From FEN-1139 sp038207155 (GTDB taxonomy: Bacteria > Myxococcota_A > Polyangia > Polyangiales > Polyangiaceae): a stretch of DNA of 64,000 nt. Position numbers and translations under genes: made by a program. Location: the NCBI GenBank assembly GCA_038207155.1, contig JBBRAB010000004.1, positions 62,001-126,000 of the forward strand, given 5' to 3'. Below the pieces are notes generated by a model. It saw only the letters and a list, made by a program, of their open reading frames with translations, did no database searches and was not told the DNA's origin. Below, piece by piece: positions 8,516-16,552 of this stretch (the stretch's first letter is position 1; every line of letters starts with the position of its first letter).

Positions 8516-9499
8516 CTACTGCTCCCCGAGATCATCTTCAAGGTAGCTGAGTATCACCTCATCGAGCGACTGCTCGCTGATCGAACTATCGCCGAAAATC
8601 GAGCGACTCTCTGGCCGTGGCGGTTTTCCGAAACTGGTCGCCGGACGTGCGGCAGTCAGACGAGGAGGCAGGTTGCTCGGACGCTTGGAAGGGTCCGAGG
8701 CACGCTCAGGGGGTGCCTGATTAAGCAGGGACGGAGGGCTGGTCTGCGACAACGCCTCGAGCCCCGTGGTGTCCAGCGGGACCTCCCCCTGAAAGGCCAG
8801 TGGACTCAGGCTCTGCGGACGCCGGAGACTCGGGTTCGTCAGATTCTTTTTCGGACGATTGCTGGGTCGATGGGGAGGACGATTACTAGCCCGTTGAGGC
8901 GGTCGGTTGCTCGGGCGAATAAGCTTCTCAGGCGTGACGGCGGTCGCCACCGCCACCTCCGCGGGGCGCGGAGCGGGCGGCAGCGGCACTTCACCGAGCA
9001 GGCGAGCCTCCACCCGTTCGCTCAAGGTGGGACCGGGATGGGAGATGGGGGCCGCGCCGACCGGCTCGACCAAGCGCGTCGAGGCCGGCTCAAGCGACTC
9101 GATGCTCGTCAGAACCAACGACGGCTGAGGCTCGTCGCGCAAACGCGGCTTCTGACTGAGGGGCATCGAATCATCGGGAGGCGCCCAGGTATCGCCAAAC
9201 ATGCGTTCGACCAAACCGTCCAGATCCCCCTGACGCAAGGCCACGAACATGGCCTTGTGCTGCTCCTTCATCAGAACCCGGACCCTGGCGACGAGGTCAG
9301 CGGCACCGAGGTGCTCCACGTACTCGGTGCGAGTCGTCTTGACGATCCGGCCGCCGTCCGCAAACAGATGCGTGACGACACGGCCGTAGCGGGTTCCCGA
9401 ATCCTCGGTTTGAATGTGAAACGTCCGCCCCCGATGGCGGACATTATTGTTGTACCCGAGTAGGGGCGGGGACGCTTTTTCCACGAGATCGGGCTCCAC
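8516..9499 (-). CDS. Conserved delta-type protein with Pro/Asn/Arg-rich linker
   Basis: A 327-aa cytoplasmic protein of unknown function. Residues about 12-95 form the only ordered-looking part. They include NNNVRHRGRTFHIQTEDSG, then VVTHLFADGGRI and TRTEYVEHLG, a pattern I associate with short conserved proteins of myxobacteria. The rest is low complexity with repeated SNRPP units (about 195-225) and an acidic C-terminus (LSYLEDDLGEQ). There is no signal peptide or membrane segment. The start is GTG 9499, with no good ribosome-binding site. The long charged linker suggests a scaffold or adaptor, but that is a guess. Confidence 0.7.
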   Translation of the reverse strand: MEPDLVEKASPPLLGYNNNVRHRGRTFHIQTEDSGTRYGRVVTHLFADGGRIVKTTRTEYVEHLGAADLVARVRVLMKEQHKAMFVALRQGDLDGLVERMFGDTWAPPDDSMPLSQKPRLRDEPQPSLVLTSIESLEPASTRLVEPVGAAPISHPGPTLSERVEARLLGEVPLPPAPRPAEVAVATAVTPEKLIRPSNRPPQRASNRPPHRPSNRPKKNLTNPSLRRPQSLSPLAFQGEVPLDTTGLEALSQTSPPSLLNQAPPERASDPSKRPSNLPPRLTAARPATSFGKPPRPESRSIFGDSSISEQSLDEVILSYLEDDLGEQ

Positions 9500-9534
9500 C
9501 GGTAGCCACTGAGTCTAGCACAGGCGCGGCCGCG

Positions 9535-9571
9535 AAAAGTCAGCTCATTTCGGGGGCAAGCCCCGGCTGAC
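9535..9571 (-). terminator. Terminator after the HD-GYP/DUF4388 gene
   Basis: On the minus strand GTCAGC...GCTGAC (9571-9566 with 9545-9540) enclose an inner CGGGG/CCCCG hairpin, followed by TTTT (9538-9535). It lies about 50 bp past the stop of the regulator gene. Confidence 0.6.
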
Positions 9572-9621
9572 GCTCGCTCGTGAGAGCAGCTGGCCCCTGC
9601 AGCGAGCGCAGTGCCGACTGC

Positions 9622-11574
9622 CTAGCGATTCTCTTCGTCCAGGCGACGCATGCCCTCGAGGAGCAGCGCCTCGGGGTTGGCCTGGATCAGCTGCTGCGGC
9701 GCTTCGAAGGTGGGCTCGAGGGCAAACTCACCCTCGGTCAGCTTCAGCAACGCGTACACCGCGTCCTCCCCGCGGGCCGTACCAAACAAGGCGTTGTAGA
9801 TCGCGCCTTTGACGAAATGGAGCTCCCCCACTTCGTTGCCTGAGCGCACCTTGAGTCGCCCAGTCTTTCGGCCATGCCACAGGACCTGGATCATCTCCGG
9901 CAGCCCCATTTCCTGGAGCGAACCCGAGACGCCGCGGTTGCCGGTGCCCTTCGTCGACTCGCGTTCGAGGATCTGCTTGGCCTTGGCGACGAAGAGATCC
10001 GCGCTGACGGGCTTGTTGAGATAGTCGGCTACCCCAAGGTCGAACGCCTTCTGCGCGTCTTCACGACCTGTCCGGCCAGTGACGATGATCCACGGGAGCC
10101 GACGCCCCCAGGGTTGCTTGCGCGCCTCGACCAGCAGGAGGTAACCATCGCCCTGCTCGAGCTCGAGATCACTCACCACGAGTTCAAACTCACCAGTGGT
10201 CAGCAGCTTGAGCGCCTGCTCAGCGCTGCGCGCCTGATGCACCTCGAAGCCATGTTCGACCAAACGCAGCTCAAGCACCGTCGTCTCCTCAGGATCGGAA
10301 TCGACGAGCAGGACACGATGACGGTTGGCGAGCAGGCGCGCCTTGAGGTCGTCGCCGGTGACGATCAAGCGGAAGAGATCGACCAGGTTCGGATCGAAGA
10401 CCGCCCCGGCGTAGCGCTTGAGCACGTCGCAAGCCTGTGGGGGCTTGAGCGACTGCCTGAACGGGTTACGTGGATTCTGGGTGAGGTCGGCGTAGGTGTC
10501 GGCAATCGACAAAATCCGCGCCCCGAGCGGGATCTCCTTGGCGCGCGCACCATCGGGAAAACCCTTGCCGTCAACCCGCTCGTACATCGCCGAGAGAATC
10601 TCCTCGGTCTCACGCGGGAGACGCACCGCCTCCACGAGCCGCAGTGGCGAAGTGACTAGCTTGACCGCCGAGCTGCGATGCCCCTCGTACTCAGCAACGT
10701 TCAGACCTGTCAGGTGATAGGCCCCCATCTTACCAAGATCGTGCAGGTAGGCGGCCACGACGAGCGAGGTGGTCTGCATCGCAGACAGTCCGATACGCTC
10801 GGCAAGCTTGCGACACAGTCGAGCCACATGCGCCGAGTGTCCGCGCAAATCCGGACGAGTATTTTCGAGCAGGGTCACCAGCACGTTCAACGTCTCGACG
10901 TAGGACTCGTGACTAATGCCCTTGGTCGACGAAAACGCCGTCTCCCCGCGACGCTGCCCATCCAAATCCTGCGTCGACAGCACGCGCTCTTTGCCAACCG
11001 ACTCGTTGGCAAGCGACTGCACCATGGACTCTTCGGACACGAGGTTGCGCTCGAACACGTTCATCATCGACGCGAACTGGTCCTGCGCCGAGCGGTCGAG
11101 CGTCGCAAACGCGTGAATGTCCCCTTGGTAGGCCTTGGAGATGGCTGCTTTGACGGCGCGGGGACGGCCCACGAAGGTCTTGATGTGCCTCACGGACGCC
11201 ACCAGCTGAATCTCTTGCACGAGACCAAGATCGTCCGGATCAGGAGTGACCACGCTCAAGGTACCCGTGGCGACGTCAAAGAGCACCGGAATGACAGTGC
11301 GCTTTTCGGCGAACTTGGCGGGGATCTTGTCGAGGGCGGCGCGGTCGATATCCGCCTTCGCGAGCTTTTCCGTCGACACGAAGCGGGTCTTGAACTCCGC
11401 AGCGATGAACTTGAGCAACGTCGCTTCGTCGAGGGCGTGCAGATCGAGAAGCGCCTCCTCAACTCGTTCGCCGAGACTCTGGACAACGTTGTGGGCGGCC
11501 TCCCGCTGCTCAGCGGTGATGAGACCAGCGGTGACGAGCTTTTCGAGCAGCCGCGGATTGCCTGTCGGGTGCAT
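9622..11574 (-). CDS. Multidomain regulator: MshEN - degenerate HD-GYP - receiver - DUF4388
   Basis: A 650-aa cytoplasmic signalling protein with four domains. Residues about 1-150 resemble MshEN, the type II secretion ATPase N-terminal domain that can bind cyclic di-GMP. About 215-415 is an HD-GYP-type phosphohydrolase fold with AAYLHDLGK and the GYP-like DGKGFPDG. About 425-550 is a receiver domain with VLLVDSD and the phosphoacceptor in VVSDLELEQGDG. The last 100 residues are DUF4388, common in myxobacterial gliding and regulatory proteins. The canonical HHE before the GYP loop reads MYE here, so two metal-binding histidines are missing and catalysis is doubtful. ATG 11574 is chosen because the first domain begins there; an upstream ATG at 11634 is possible. 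There is no partner histidine kinase beside it. Confidence 0.82.
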   Translation of the reverse strand: MHPTGNPRLLEKLVTAGLITAEQREAAHNVVQSLGERVEEALLDLHALDEATLLKFIAAEFKTRFVSTEKLAKADIDRAALDKIPAKFAEKRTVIPVLFDVATGTLSVVTPDPDDLGLVQEIQLVASVRHIKTFVGRPRAVKAAISKAYQGDIHAFATLDRSAQDQFASMMNVFERNLVSEESMVQSLANESVGKERVLSTQDLDGQRRGETAFSSTKGISHESYVETLNVLVTLLENTRPDLRGHSAHVARLCRKLAERIGLSAMQTTSLVVAAYLHDLGKMGAYHLTGLNVAEYEGHRSSAVKLVTSPLRLVEAVRLPRETEEILSAMYERVDGKGFPDGARAKEIPLGARILSIADTYADLTQNPRNPFRQSLKPPQACDVLKRYAGAVFDPNLVDLFRLIVTGDDLKARLLANRHRVLLVDSDPEETTVLELRLVEHGFEVHQARSAEQALKLLTTGEFELVVSDLELEQGDGYLLLVEARKQPWGRRLPWIIVTGRTGREDAQKAFDLGVADYLNKPVSADLFVAKAKQILERESTKGTGNRGVSGSLQEMGLPEMIQVLWHGRKTGRLKVRSGNEVGELHFVKGAIYNALFGTARGEDAVYALLKLTEGEFALEPTFEAPQQLIQANPEALLLEGMRRLDEENR

Positions 11575-11882
11575 TCGGAACCGGGATCTTCGTCTGAGCG
11601 GGGCCCTCACCGCAAGGGCGCATGAAAAAAGCAAGACGAAAACCGACTGACCGTTCGGCGCTCAGCAAATTTCTGGCACCCCGAGCCCCCGGGCCAATCG
11701 TCAAATTGTCGCAAAATATCGCGATTTGGCGCGGCGTTCCGGCGGGGCCGTGCTAGGGCCTCTCTGGTCGTACCCGTTGGGTCGTCATGCGGATGCGATC
11801 ACGCGCCTTGACGGCCTGGCCCCGAGCGGCTAGTAAACGGCCCCTTTCCGGCGGGCCTGATGCCCGGCACCGAGGATTCACG
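11575..11882. other. 308-bp divergent intergenic region upstream of rplM
   Basis: It holds the promoter called at 11808-11836 and an AT-rich stretch near 11700-11730 (AAATTGTCGCAAAATATCGCG) that could serve either direction. The remaining leader is GC-rich. I found no recognisable ribosomal-protein leader fold or other gene. Confidence 0.5.
11808..11836 (+). promoter_or_regulatory. Candidate sigma-70-type promoter for rplM-rpsI
   Basis: TTGACG (11808-11813), a 17-bp spacer, then TAGTAA (11831-11836). Transcription would start near 11843 and give a leader of about 40 nt before the rplM ATG. The -35 match is strong and the -10 moderate. Confidence 0.6.
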
Positions 11883-12317
11883 ATGCGCACGTTCGTCGAA
11901 AAACCAGCTCACGCGCAAGCCACCCGCAAGTGGTGGATCATCGACGCCACCAACCAGCCCCTCGGGCGCCTCGCCAGCCGCGTCGCCTCAGTGCTGCGTG
12001 GCAAGCACAAGCCTACCTTTACCCCGCATGTCGACACCGGTGACTTCGTCATCGTGATCAATGCGAGCAAGGTCCGCCTGACCGGGCGCAAGCCCGAGCA
12101 GAAGAAGTACTACCGCTACAGTGGTCACCCAGGTGGTCTCTCCGCGGTGACCTTTGCTTCCGCTGTCGTCGCTCATCCTGAGCTGCCGATTCAGCACGCG
12201 GTCAAGGGCATGCTTCCCAAGAACGTCCTCGGACGTCAAATCGTGACCAAGCTGAAGGTGTATGGCGCCGCTGAGCACCCGCACCAGGCCCAGCAACCCG
12301 AGCCGCTCGCGCTGTGA
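11883..12317 (+). CDS. rplM: 50S ribosomal protein L13
   Basis: A 144-aa ribosomal protein, an early assembly protein of the large subunit. WWIIDATNQPLGRLAS, RGKHKPTFTPHVDTGDFVIVINA and the KGMLPKN block are diagnostic. ATG 11883 is set by GAGGA 7-11 bp upstream. The longer open frame from 11787 has no family support. It is followed after 17 bp by rpsI, the usual rplM-rpsI operon. Confidence 0.98.
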   Translation: MRTFVEKPAHAQATRKWWIIDATNQPLGRLASRVASVLRGKHKPTFTPHVDTGDFVIVINASKVRLTGRKPEQKKYYRYSGHPGGLSAVTFASAVVAHPELPIQHAVKGMLPKNVLGRQIVTKLKVYGAAEHPHQAQQPEPLAL

Positions 12318-12334
12318 ATCCGAGGAATTGACCG

Positions 12335-12730
12335 ATGACCGAACCGACCTTTACCTACGCCACTGGCAAGCGCAAGACCGCGGTCGCACGCGTGTTTATT
12401 ACCCCGGGCACGGGAAATATCACCGTCAACGCGATGCCGGCCGACAACTACTTTGAGCGAGAGACCTCGCGCATGGTGATGCGGCAGTCGCTTGAGATTC
12501 TCGAGCTCACCGACAAGTACGACGTCCGTGCGACGGTTGTCGGCGGCGGCAAGAGCGCCCAGGCCGAGGCGATTCGTCACGGCATCGCGCGCGCGCTGGC
12601 TGGTCAAGAGCTGGAGATGCGTCAGGTTCTCAAGCGCGCCGGCTTCATCACCCGCGACGCTCGCCAGAAGGAACGCAAGAAGCCCGGTCAGCCCGGCGCT
12701 CGTAAGCGGTTCCAGTTCTCGAAGCGCTAA
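12335..12730 (+). CDS. rpsI: 30S ribosomal protein S9
   Basis: A 131-aa ribosomal protein with ATGKRKTAVARVF near the start, VGGGKSAQAEAIRHGIARAL in the middle, and the basic tail ending GARKRFQFSKR. That tail reaches the ribosomal P site. It has a GAGGAATTG ribosome-binding region before its ATG, and the operon ends at a clear terminator 25 bp downstream. Confidence 0.98.
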   Translation: MTEPTFTYATGKRKTAVARVFITPGTGNITVNAMPADNYFERETSRMVMRQSLEILELTDKYDVRATVVGGGKSAQAEAIRHGIARALAGQELEMRQVLKRAGFITRDARQKERKKPGQPGARKRFQFSKR

Positions 12731-12754
12731 ACGCGGTTCGGAGCTCCTGCAGCC

Positions 12755-12793
12755 AAGGCGCATACCCAAGCGGTGTGCGCCTTGCGCGTTTTT
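12755..12793 (+). terminator. Rho-independent terminator of rplM-rpsI
   Basis: A 12-bp stem, AAGGCGCATACC with GGTGTGCGCCTT (one G-T pair), closes a 5-nt loop. GCGCGTTTTT follows. Confidence 0.9.
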
Positions 12794-12863
12794 GTGCCTC
12801 CACCCAGGCGGGCCCCGCAAAGGCTATGGTCATTTGCACGTTCGGCGCTAAGTCAGTCAGACT

Positions 12864-15023
12864 GTGACACGTGTGGCTGGGTTCAAGCTGCGGAGTGAGT
12901 TCGAGCCGAAGGGGGATCAGCCCCAGGCCATCGAGAAGCTGGTGCGCGGCATTCAGGAGGGCGTCGCGCATCAAACCCTGCTGGGGATCACGGGCAGCGG
13001 CAAGACTTTCACGGTCGCCAACCTGATTCAGGCCGTTCAGCGCCCGACGCTGATCATGGCCCCCAACAAGACCCTGGCGGCGCAGCTCTACGGCGAGATG
13101 CGGGACCTGTTTCCCGACAACGCCGTGGCCTATTTTGTTAGCTACTACGACTACTATCAGCCCGAGGCCTACCTCCCGACGACTGACACCTTCATCGAGA
13201 AGGACGCGATCATCAACGATCAGATCGATCGCATGAGGCACGCCGCGACCCAGGCCCTGCTGTCGCGCGAGGATGTCATCATCGTGGCGAGCGTCTCGTG
13301 CATTTACGGAATCGGCTCAGCGGAGACCTACAAAGAGCTCCTGATCGAGCTCACCAAGGGCGATGACATGCCCCGAGATGTCCTGCTCAGGCGTCTCGTC
13401 GACATCCAGTATGAGCGGAACGATACCGATTTTCATCGCGGGACCTTCCGGGTACGTGGGGATGTCGTGGAGATTTTTCCGGTCTACGAAGAGTCCCTGG
13501 CGATTCGTATCGAGTTTTTTGGCGATGAGATCGACGCTATCTGCGAGGTTGATCCGCTGCGTGGCCGGGTACTCCGCCAACTCGAGACCTACTCGGTCTA
13601 CCCTGGCTCACACTACGTCACGCCCCGACAGCTGATGATTCGGGCCATCGACGGGATCCGCGTCGAGCTGCGCGAGCGTCTCGAATTTTATGACAGGGAG
13701 GGGCGCTTTCTTGAAAAACAGCGCATCGCCCAGCGCACCTCCTATGACCTCGAGATGCTCGAACAGATGGGTTTCGTGCAGGGCATCGAGAACTATACGC
13801 GGCACCTCTCCGGACGCCCGGCAGGCGACCCCTCGCCGACCCTGATCGACTACTTCCCCGACGATTTCCTGCTGATCATCGACGAGTCCCACCAGACCGT
13901 GCCGCAGATCAACAGCATGTACCGGGGGGACCGCTCGCGGAAAGAGACGCTCGTCGACTTCGGATTTCGCCTCCCGAGCGCGATGGACAATCGTCCACTC
14001 AAGTTCGAAGAGTTTGAGCGCTACATGCGCCGAGTCGTATTCGTGTCCGCTACGCCAGGCGACTATGAACTCGAAAAGAGCGGCACTCACCGGATCGAGC
14101 AGCTGATCCGACCCACGGGACTGATCGATCCCGAGATCCTTATTCGACCGGTCGCGGGTCAGGTCGACGATCTGCTCGGCGAAATCCGTCTGCGCGTCGC
14201 GCGCGATGAGCGCGTGCTGGTCACGACACTGACCAAGCGCATGGCCGAGGATCTTACCGAGTACTACGCCGAGCTTGGGATCCGCGTGCGCTACCTGCAT
14301 TCTGATGTGGAGACCCTCGATCGCATCGACCTGCTGCGCGGACTTCGCGCAGGAGAATTTGATGTGCTGGTCGGTATCAACCTGCTGCGCGAGGGTCTGG
14401 ATCTGCCTGAGGTGAGCCTGGTGGGCATCCTTGATGCTGACAAAGAGGGATTTTTGCGCAGCGCGCGCTCTCTGATCCAGACGATTGGACGAGCCGCGCG
14501 CAACTCGAACGGCCAGGTCTTCATGTACGCCGATCGCATCACTGCCGCGATGCGCTACTCGATTGACGAGACCGAGCGACGCCGGGAGATTCAACGAGCC
14601 TACAACCTCGAGCACGGCATCACTCCCGAGACGGTGCGGCGGGCGATCTTCGAGATGAACCCGGCCTCGGGCACCACGGACTACTACGCGGTGTCGCGGA
14701 CCGCGCCGACGCGCGGACAAGAGCAAGCGCCAAAGACTAGCAGTCCCTCGCAGCCGCCCAAGCCAGAAGACCTGATGGAGCAGGTGGAAGCACTACGCCA
14801 ACGCATGTTCCTGGCCGCGGAGAACCTGGAGTTCGAGACCGCGGCGCGTCTGCGCGACGAACTCCGTCGACTGCAACAGGGGGCTGGTCCCGGCGACCAC
14901 GCGAGTTCGGCAGCGCCCGTGGCCCGCGCCGCGCCAGGCAGCAAGAAGTCCAGCGGACGTCGCAAGCCCGCCGGCTCCGAACCAGGTCAAGCGAGCCGCG
15001 GCGCGCGTCGCCCGCGCTCGTGA
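12864..15023 (+). CDS. uvrB: Excinuclease ABC subunit B
   Basis: A 719-aa nucleotide-excision-repair helicase that loads onto damage with UvrA and recruits UvrC. It shows Walker A GITGSGKTFT (about residue 40), the damage-gripping beta-hairpin YYDYYQPEAYLP, the DESH box (DESHQTVPQ), the helicase motif GINLLREGLDLPEV, and a C-terminal UVR domain (LMEQVEALRQRM ... FETAARLRDEL) that binds UvrC. A basic, low-complexity tail of about 45 residues follows. The start is GTG 12864. It is a complete gene alone in its orientation, after the rpsI terminator. Confidence 0.97.
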   Translation: MTRVAGFKLRSEFEPKGDQPQAIEKLVRGIQEGVAHQTLLGITGSGKTFTVANLIQAVQRPTLIMAPNKTLAAQLYGEMRDLFPDNAVAYFVSYYDYYQPEAYLPTTDTFIEKDAIINDQIDRMRHAATQALLSREDVIIVASVSCIYGIGSAETYKELLIELTKGDDMPRDVLLRRLVDIQYERNDTDFHRGTFRVRGDVVEIFPVYEESLAIRIEFFGDEIDAICEVDPLRGRVLRQLETYSVYPGSHYVTPRQLMIRAIDGIRVELRERLEFYDREGRFLEKQRIAQRTSYDLEMLEQMGFVQGIENYTRHLSGRPAGDPSPTLIDYFPDDFLLIIDESHQTVPQINSMYRGDRSRKETLVDFGFRLPSAMDNRPLKFEEFERYMRRVVFVSATPGDYELEKSGTHRIEQLIRPTGLIDPEILIRPVAGQVDDLLGEIRLRVARDERVLVTTLTKRMAEDLTEYYAELGIRVRYLHSDVETLDRIDLLRGLRAGEFDVLVGINLLREGLDLPEVSLVGILDADKEGFLRSARSLIQTIGRAARNSNGQVFMYADRITAAMRYSIDETERRREIQRAYNLEHGITPETVRRAIFEMNPASGTTDYYAVSRTAPTRGQEQAPKTSSPSQPPKPEDLMEQVEALRQRMFLAAENLEFETAARLRDELRRLQQGAGPGDHASSAAPVARAAPGSKKSSGRRKPAGSEPGQASRGARRPRS

Positions 15024-15048
15024 CGCGCTCGCTGCTTCAACAACTGCT

Positions 15049-15480
15049 CTAGGGCGCGCGGCAAACGGAATTGATACCGCCGACGAGCTGATCTTCGCGC
15101 TCAACCACGGCTCCGAATTCAGCTTGGGCTTTGAGAGCGGCCGCGGCGTCGCGCGCATCAAGCGCCGCTGCGACCTGACCGGCGAGCGCACTAGCTTTTG
15201 CCACCATGGCCCGATAAGAAGCGGCACTTTGAACGAGCTCGGGGCTCCGCAGTTTGAGCGCTGCCACGCGCTGCCCAAGCTCAGCGTAGCGCTGCGATAG
15301 CTCGCGCATATCGCCGGCGTTCGGCACCGTGCGAGCGGTGCGCTGCGTGAGTTGATCGATCGCCGCAAGGCGCTCGTTCACCGTCACGACGAACTGACGA
15401 CAATCCTCCGAGCGCGCCGAGCGACAACCCACGCTGAGCAGCGGGAGAACGAGCAAGAGCGGAACGAGTCGACTACGCAC
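15049..15480 (-). CDS. Small helical lipoprotein
   Basis: A 143-aa predicted lipoprotein (lipobox LLSVGC, Cys 19) of unknown function. After the signal it is almost wholly amphipathic helix rich in Ala, Leu and charged residues, with a cysteine near each end of the mature protein (SEDCRQ and NSVCRAP) that could pair. It converges on uvrB with a 25-bp gap and lies 183 bp downstream of uppP on the same strand. That gap shows only GC-rich sequence. Confidence 0.7.
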   Translation of the reverse strand: MRSRLVPLLLVLPLLSVGCRSARSEDCRQFVVTVNERLAAIDQLTQRTARTVPNAGDMRELSQRYAELGQRVAALKLRSPELVQSAASYRAMVAKASALAGQVAAALDARDAAAALKAQAEFGAVVEREDQLVGGINSVCRAP

Positions 15481-15663
15481 GAGGGAACCGAGTCGTATCT
15501 TGCCGATGAATTCGGAGCAAGGCCCTCGTGCGCGAACGGAACATTGCAGCGCCGCGCCTCAGTTCAGAGGGCGAGCCTCGGCCCCCTGCCCTGCCGCTTG
15601 CTTGACGACCTCGCATGGCCGAACAGATTAAGTTGCTCGCTCGGCGCGGCGCGACCGCGCGGC

Positions 15664-16476
15664 TTAATGCTGCGGCCAGGCGCGTGCCAGGGCCAGCGTG
15701 GCGAGCGCCAGCGGCGCCACCCAGACAGCAAACCAGGCAAATCGCTGACGAATCACCAAGCCGCGCAGCATCGAGAGCGCCAGCAGCCCGACCACGAACG
15801 CGGTGCCTGCCCCGACCAGCGCTGGTCCCAAAGAGCCGCCCTCATTTACGGCCTTCGGCGCCTCCAGGAGCAGCGCTCCAGCGACCGCCGGTAGCGACAT
15901 CAGCATCGAGAGCTCGAACGCGCGCGAAGGACGTACGCCCAACCACAAGGCGAGCGCGATCGTGCAGCCACTTCGCGACAGACCCGGGAGCACCGCCAGC
16001 CCCTGAGCCACTCCGATCAGCACTGCACCCCACGCCGTCGGGCCGGCGGCCTCACCGCGCGGCGCGCGCAGGGTCGACAGCAGGACCGCACTCGTCGCCG
16101 CAAAACCAAGACCAACCGCCAAGGGTTGCTCGGTCCAGGCCTCCACGCGGTGTCGAAGCGCGAGTCCGATCACAGCCGTCGGTAGCGATGCAAGCAGCAC
16201 CGTTCGCAGATCCAAGCCCGACTCCTCGAGCATTAGCGATGGCCGCGCGAGTGATGAAAAACCGGCGCGAATCAGCGCCAGCGAGGGCTTGTGCAGGATC
16301 ACCAACGTTGCCAGGAGCGTCCCCAGATGCAGAAAAATGTTGAGGGCCAGTCCCCCACCAGTGATCTTAAACAGCAGCTCAGCCAAGGCCAAATGGCCGT
16401 CGCTGGAAACTGGAAGGAATTCTGTGAGGCCTTGCAAGACCCCTAGGGCTGCAGTCTGTCCGAACGACGGGCTCAT
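15664..16476 (-). CDS. uppP: Undecaprenyl-diphosphatase (BacA/UppP family)
   Basis: A 270-aa polytopic membrane enzyme that dephosphorylates undecaprenyl diphosphate, recycling the lipid carrier for peptidoglycan and other wall polymers. The two catalytic motifs are present: GLTEFLPVSSDGHL (residues 16-29, general acid/base Glu19) and LPGLSRSGCTIA (about residue 163). Seven to eight hydrophobic helices fill the rest. It diverges from recN across 76 bp. Confidence 0.95.
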   Translation of the reverse strand: MSPSFGQTAALGVLQGLTEFLPVSSDGHLALAELLFKITGGGLALNIFLHLGTLLATLVILHKPSLALIRAGFSSLARPSLMLEESGLDLRTVLLASLPTAVIGLALRHRVEAWTEQPLAVGLGFAATSAVLLSTLRAPRGEAAGPTAWGAVLIGVAQGLAVLPGLSRSGCTIALALWLGVRPSRAFELSMLMSLPAVAGALLLEAPKAVNEGGSLGPALVGAGTAFVVGLLALSMLRGLVIRQRFAWFAVWVAPLALATLALARAWPQH

Positions 16477-16552
16477 AACGCGCCCCTAGCTAGCCCCAGG
16501 AAGGTGGTTTCGACAACCCCCGATTCGCACTGGGCGAGTATAACCGCCAGCG

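Noticed and set aside
13608..14726. A 372-codon minus-strand frame inside uvrB
   Set aside because: Antisense shadow; uvrB is intact and conserved throughout.
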